In this document: one piece after another, positions 56,454-59,365 of the stretch
How positions within the stretch are numbered: the first letter of the stretch is position 1
Layout: each line of letters opens with the position of its first letter
NCBI GenBank assembly: GCA_046048055.1
Contig: JBJOGW010000039.1
Span: forward strand, 1 to 59,365
DNA length: 59,365 nt
Source of the DNA: SYAC01 sp046048055
GTDB taxonomy: Bacteria > Planctomycetota > Phycisphaerae > Phycisphaerales > SM1A02
Direction: 5' to 3'
Position numbers and translations under genes: made by a program
Notes under the pieces: model-generated
Seen by the model: only the letters and a program-made list of their open reading frames with translations
Told to the model about the DNA's origin: nothing
Databases searched by the model: none

Positions 56454-58238
56454 ATGTCCCTGATTCGCGCGTTGTCCAGCGTGCTGCTGCTCGCAACCGC
56501 CGGTTTTGCGGATCTTCGGACCGGCGAGAACGGCGAGCGCGTGGCCATGGCGTGGTTCACGAACATCCGACAGGCGCTGGACGAGGGGCGGCTCGACGCG
56601 TCGAAAGGCCCTGAATTCCCGGCTGATTCCGAGGCATGGTCCTCAGGAACCCCTGAGCCCGTCTCCGCCGTGTCGGTGATCCTTCGCCTCGACGGAAGGC
56701 CGGTTGGCATGGCATGGCGAGCGGGTCCGGAAACCTCGAAAATCTGGGTCGCGGCCGCGGACGCGATGTCGCAGGCCATGGCCGACCCCCGCGTGGCTGC
56801 GCTTCCAGCCGACCTGCGGAGCCGTCTCGGCGAGCGGCTGACGCTGGAGCTGGAACTTGCCGGTGGAACGGTGCCGGTGATTGGCGATCGACTGGACCAG
56901 ATGGCGACGCGCGCGGAGCCGGGTGTGGAAGCCCTGGCCATCCGGAACGGCGACCGCTGGGCCTTCGCCATGCCGGGCATGCTGCAAGCCCGCAACCAGG
57001 CCGGACTGCTGCCCTTTCTCTCATTGGGGCTGGCCCGCGAGGCCGGACTGGACCTGCGCGGCGCCAAGGATCTGGCGCTACCCGAGGGCGCCGGCGTCTA
57101 CCGAGCCCCCACGATTCGACTGGTTCAGCGACGACCGGATGCGCCGGCAACGCGTTGCCTGCGAGGCGGGCCGCCGCACGTCCCGTTCGGGGCGGACGCG
57201 GCGACCGTGCAGGCCATGGCCGCGGCACTCGCAACGCATCTGGAGCGGCGATGGCCGCGCGTCGAGGGGCTCGATGCGGTCGAGGCGGGCACGATCGAGG
57301 CCTTGGGGCCGCGTGCCCTCTACCGGCCGGCCATGGGCACCTGGGGCGATCCCGTGTCGCCGCCCGCTGAGCAGGCGCTGGCCGCGCTGGCCATGGCCCG
57401 CTGGGCAGAGGCCCCGTGGGTTCACGAGGCCGAACGCGCGCGAGCGCATGACTTCGTGCGTCGCACGATCGACAGCCTGCGATGCATGGAGCCCGGTGAG
57501 ATCGATCCGGCTGAAGACCCCATCGCCGCCGCGTGCGTGGTGCTGGCGGCACGTGCCTCGTCGCAGCGGCGTGGCGTGGGAACGTTCGACGCCGAGACCG
57601 CGACATGGATCGCGCGGCTGGCGAGCGGACTGGCAAGCCGCCTCGATGCCGGCGAACTGCAAGGTGTCGCGGAGGCCATGGCGGTCTCAACCCAGGGTGA
57701 TGGCGGTGGCGCGGCACGGATGCTCTCCATTCCGGAGCAGGAGATGTCAGCCGAACGCCTGCTGCTGATCACGCCGTGGCTGGACGCGCCTTGGCCACCG
57801 GCCGCGGCAAGCGCGTGGCCCGAGGTGCTGGATGGGCTGGCTGCGGCCCAGATCGATGCCCAGTCCGAGACTGGCGTGCCGGCCGACTTGCATGGTGGCT
57901 GGGGCGAGTCAGGATCGGGTCGACCCTCGGCATCCACCGCACGTGCGGCGTGGGCCCTCGCGGCCGCCTTGCTCCGATGCGATGGCCTGGACCCCCGCCG
58001 CCGTGCGGAGGGGTGCCACGCCCTGCGGATGGCCATGGGCTTTCTTCGGCGATTGCAGGTCGATGATTTCGCGTGCCACGCGTTCCGCGATCCAGCCAAG
58101 GCGATCGGCGGCGTGCGGGCCACCCCCTGGGACAGCGACTTGTCGATGGCGGCTGCGGCCTGGACGCTCCTGGCCTGCGTGGACGCGGTTCCCGCGCTCG
58201 AGGCGTGTCCGGAGGCCGATGGCTCGACCGTAGAATGA
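56454..58238 (+). CDS. Exported protein with putative alpha/alpha-barrel, unknown function
   Basis: 594 residues. A signal peptide (IRALSSVLLLATAGFADL) begins at ATG 56454. Residues ~25-200 are mixed alpha/beta (AVSVILRLDGRPVGMAW). The C-terminal half is helical with Ala/Trp-rich segments such as TARAAWALAAALLR and MAAAAWTLLACV, similar in texture to alpha/alpha-toroid enzymes, but no catalytic motif is evident, so the fold is only a guess. It ends within the -10 element of the next gene and probably forms a unit with it. Sequence is not recognised as a named family. Confidence 0.68.
   Translation: MSLIRALSSVLLLATAGFADLRTGENGERVAMAWFTNIRQALDEGRLDASKGPEFPADSEAWSSGTPEPVSAVSVILRLDGRPVGMAWRAGPETSKIWVAAADAMSQAMADPRVAALPADLRSRLGERLTLELELAGGTVPVIGDRLDQMATRAEPGVEALAIRNGDRWAFAMPGMLQARNQAGLLPFLSLGLAREAGLDLRGAKDLALPEGAGVYRAPTIRLVQRRPDAPATRCLRGGPPHVPFGADAATVQAMAAALATHLERRWPRVEGLDAVEAGTIEALGPRALYRPAMGTWGDPVSPPAEQALAALAMARWAEAPWVHEAERARAHDFVRRTIDSLRCMEPGEIDPAEDPIAAACVVLAARASSQRRGVGTFDAETATWIARLASGLASRLDAGELQGVAEAMAVSTQGDGGGAARMLSIPEQEMSAERLLLITPWLDAPWPPAAASAWPEVLDGLAAAQIDAQSETGVPADLHGGWGESGSGRPSASTARAAWALAAALLRCDGLDPRRRAEGCHALRMAMGFLRRLQVDDFACHAFRDPAKAIGGVRATPWDSDLSMAAAAWTLLACVDAVPALEACPEADGSTVE
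58231..58236 (+). promoter_or_regulatory. -10 element of the Gly-rich secreted protein gene
   Basis: TAGAAT overlapping the last codons and TGA of the preceding gene; 6 nt before the GTG at 58243 (18 nt before ATG 58255). Confidence 0.5.
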
Positions 58239-58242
58239 TCCC

Positions 58243-59118
58243 GTGCTGCGCGCCATGGTCATCCTTGCGACAACATGGGCTGGCTCGATCGCGGTCGCCC
58301 AGGCACCTCGCACCGGATCGGTGGGAGACGTCTCCGGAAGCGTGGTCGGTGGTGTGGTGGAACGCACGGCGCCGCCATCGAGCCGTGCAACGCATGTCGC
58401 ACGACTGGAGCGCACACCGGCGCCCCGACTGGAGACGAGCCTTCCGCTGAAGGAAGTGCTGGAACGCATCGCTGCCGCGAGTGGCGTGGAGATCCGCGGC
58501 CTGTGGGTGGGACGGGCGGATCCTGGCCTGGATCCCGAGCTGCCCGTCCAGGCTGAGATGCCACCCCATGCCTCATGTCTCGATCTGCTGGAGCGGATCC
58601 TCGACGAGGCATCGCCTTCAGGCGAACCTGCATGGTGGCAGACCACCAAGTTGGGCATCGAGGTCGGGCTCCGCCCGGCATTGCTCCGTCCTCGCGCCAT
58701 GGAGACCCGCGTGTATGACGTGAAGGACCTGCTCGTCCGCGTGCCCCTGTTCCGCAGCACCGGTGTTCCGCAGGTTCCCAATCCGGGTCAAGGTGCCGGG
58801 GGTGGTGGTGCCGGTGGAGGCCAGGGAGGTGGAGGCCAAGGCGGGGGTCAAGGCGGCGGTGCGGGTGGTGGTGCCGGTGGCCAGGGCTCCAACACCGAGG
58901 ACACCGAGTCGCGGGAGCGACGGATCAAGCGGGTCGAGGACCTGATCGCGCTGATCCAGCGATCGGTGGAACCCGACGTGTGGGAACCGGCTGGGGGCTC
59001 ATGCACGATCGCCTCGCACGACGGTCTCCTGGTGATCCGCGCGCCCGACTTCGTGCATCGCCTGATCGAGGATCCCGTGTCACCCCGCCCACGCACGATC
59101 CGCAAGCCCGGCGACTAG
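58243..59118 (+). CDS. Secreted protein with secretin-like N-domain and Gly-rich linker
   Basis: 291 residues. Signal peptide (AMVILATTWAGSIAVAQA); then residues ~65-150 with LPLKEVLERIAAASGVEI, the pattern of secretin/TonB short N-terminal (STN) domains; then a ~40-residue linker of Gly with Gln and Ala (GGGAGGGQGGGGQ type, about 183-222); then a C-terminal domain (RRIKRVEDLIALIQRSV) with a beta strand region, also seen in secretin-like proteins. The GTG at 58243 is used; ATG 58255 is an alternative. It lacks a secretin barrel, so it may be an adaptor in a secretion or pilus-like system. Confidence 0.7.
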   Translation: MLRAMVILATTWAGSIAVAQAPRTGSVGDVSGSVVGGVVERTAPPSSRATHVARLERTPAPRLETSLPLKEVLERIAAASGVEIRGLWVGRADPGLDPELPVQAEMPPHASCLDLLERILDEASPSGEPAWWQTTKLGIEVGLRPALLRPRAMETRVYDVKDLLVRVPLFRSTGVPQVPNPGQGAGGGGAGGGQGGGGQGGGQGGGAGGGAGGQGSNTEDTESRERRIKRVEDLIALIQRSVEPDVWEPAGGSCTIASHDGLLVIRAPDFVHRLIEDPVSPRPRTIRKPGD

Positions 59119-59124
59119 CCCTTC

Positions 59125-59365
59125 ATGCGCCCAGGCCATTCGTCGCGGCGGGGTGAGCTGCGGCGCGATCTGCGCGCATGCTCCGGAGACGGCGCCACCT
59201 ACTGCCTGATGGTCGGCGCGGCGGAGACCTATTTCTCGGCGTTCGCGCTGGCGCTTGGCAAGAGCAGCATCGTGGGTGGCCTGGCCGCCACGCTGCCGAA
59301 CCTGGCCGGTGCCCTGCTGCAACTGACGTCGCCGTCGGGTCTTCGACGGGTGGGCTCACCGCGAA
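59125..59365 (+). CDS. MFS-type transporter (3' truncated)
   Basis: Open to the end of the window (80 codons seen). After a short basic tail, helix 1 (GATYCLMVGAAETYFSAFALAL) and the segment VGGLAATLPNLAGALLQLTSPSGLRR fit the N-terminal half of an MFS carrier similar to the one at 52882. The ATG at 59125 is 6 nt after the previous stop (TAG). A TAGCCC near-match to the -10 pattern lies 3 nt before. The remaining protein lies beyond the window, so identity is provisional. Confidence 0.7.
   Translation, partial: MRPGHSSRRGELRRDLRACSGDGATYCLMVGAAETYFSAFALALGKSSIVGGLAATLPNLAGALLQLTSPSGLRRVGSPR

Noticed and set aside
58790..58890. Tandem GGT/GGC repeats resembling a CRISPR or satellite array
   Set aside because: They encode the in-frame Gly-Gln linker of a secreted protein; no spacers or consistent repeat unit.
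1..59365. Insertion sequences, prophage, integron or toxin-antitoxin genes
   Set aside because: No transposase, integrase, phage or toxin motif was seen in any plausible frame, and no terminal inverted repeats flank a gene block.

Overview
The window looks like chromosome from a GC-rich planctomycete, most likely a Phycisphaerae/Phycisphaerales-type bacterium. The clues are sequence-derived: two secreted proteins end in a PEP-CTERM-like VPAPG-hydrophobic-Arg tail; Gram-negative traits (KdsA, ExbB/ExbD, lipoproteins) sit beside McsA/McsB protein-arginine kinase genes; there is a squalene-hopene cyclase, futalosine-pathway menaquinone chemistry, and a TPR protein carrying two RNA polymerase alpha-CTD-like domains. 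No rRNA, CRISPR, insertion sequence, integrase or phage gene was seen. Both ends are cut: an RluA gene at the left and an MFS gene at the right.

Layout. 1-7.9 kb: RluA fragment, then minus-strand MFS carrier, TPR-sulfotransferase, PEP-CTERM protein, a 540-bp repeat-bearing spacer with a C14 tract, squalene-hopene cyclase and a Gfo/Idh/MocA oxidoreductase. 8-19.9 kb: short mixed-strand units with a Gly-rich repeat protein, TrpG/PabA glutaminase, DUF1444 protein, kdsA-mcsA-mcsB, pterin dehydratase, glutamyl-Q-tRNA(Asp) synthetase plus RsbU-like phosphatase, riboflavin synthase, SpoIID-like lipoprotein and the alpha-CTD protein. 19.9-28.9 kb (minus): MATE carrier, NuoG-like protein, second PEP-CTERM protein, a ketosynthase pair (one apparently inactive, CLF-like), class II DAHP synthase and tRNA-Leu(UAG). 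29-34.7 kb (plus): a tightly coupled operon of membrane protein, vWA protein, ExbB, two ExbD and a large periplasmic repeat protein. 34.7-44.6 kb: futalosine hydrolase-hisS, DinB protein, methylmalonyl-CoA mutase catalytic chain, EamA carrier, SET protein, metH. 44.7 kb to end (plus): S41 peptidase-like protein, two LolA-like proteins, NatA/NatB-like ABC exporter, zinc-ribbon protein, HIT protein, small lipoprotein, MFS, rpsA, and two secreted proteins of unknown role.

How it works together. Genes are packed very tightly: at least twelve junctions are 4-nt NTGA stop/start overlaps, and convergent genes abut or overlap. The strongest non-coding signal is a TANNNT hexamer placed 6-12 nt before the start codon of about 21 genes on both strands. 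These genes generally have no visible Shine-Dalgarno sequence, which suggests widespread leaderless or nearly leaderless transcription. Several genes whose hexamer lies 22 nt or more upstream do carry an AGGAG-type site. The two PEP-CTERM genes lack the hexamer and instead have long, hairpin-rich leaders and strong terminators, so they may use a different sigma factor.
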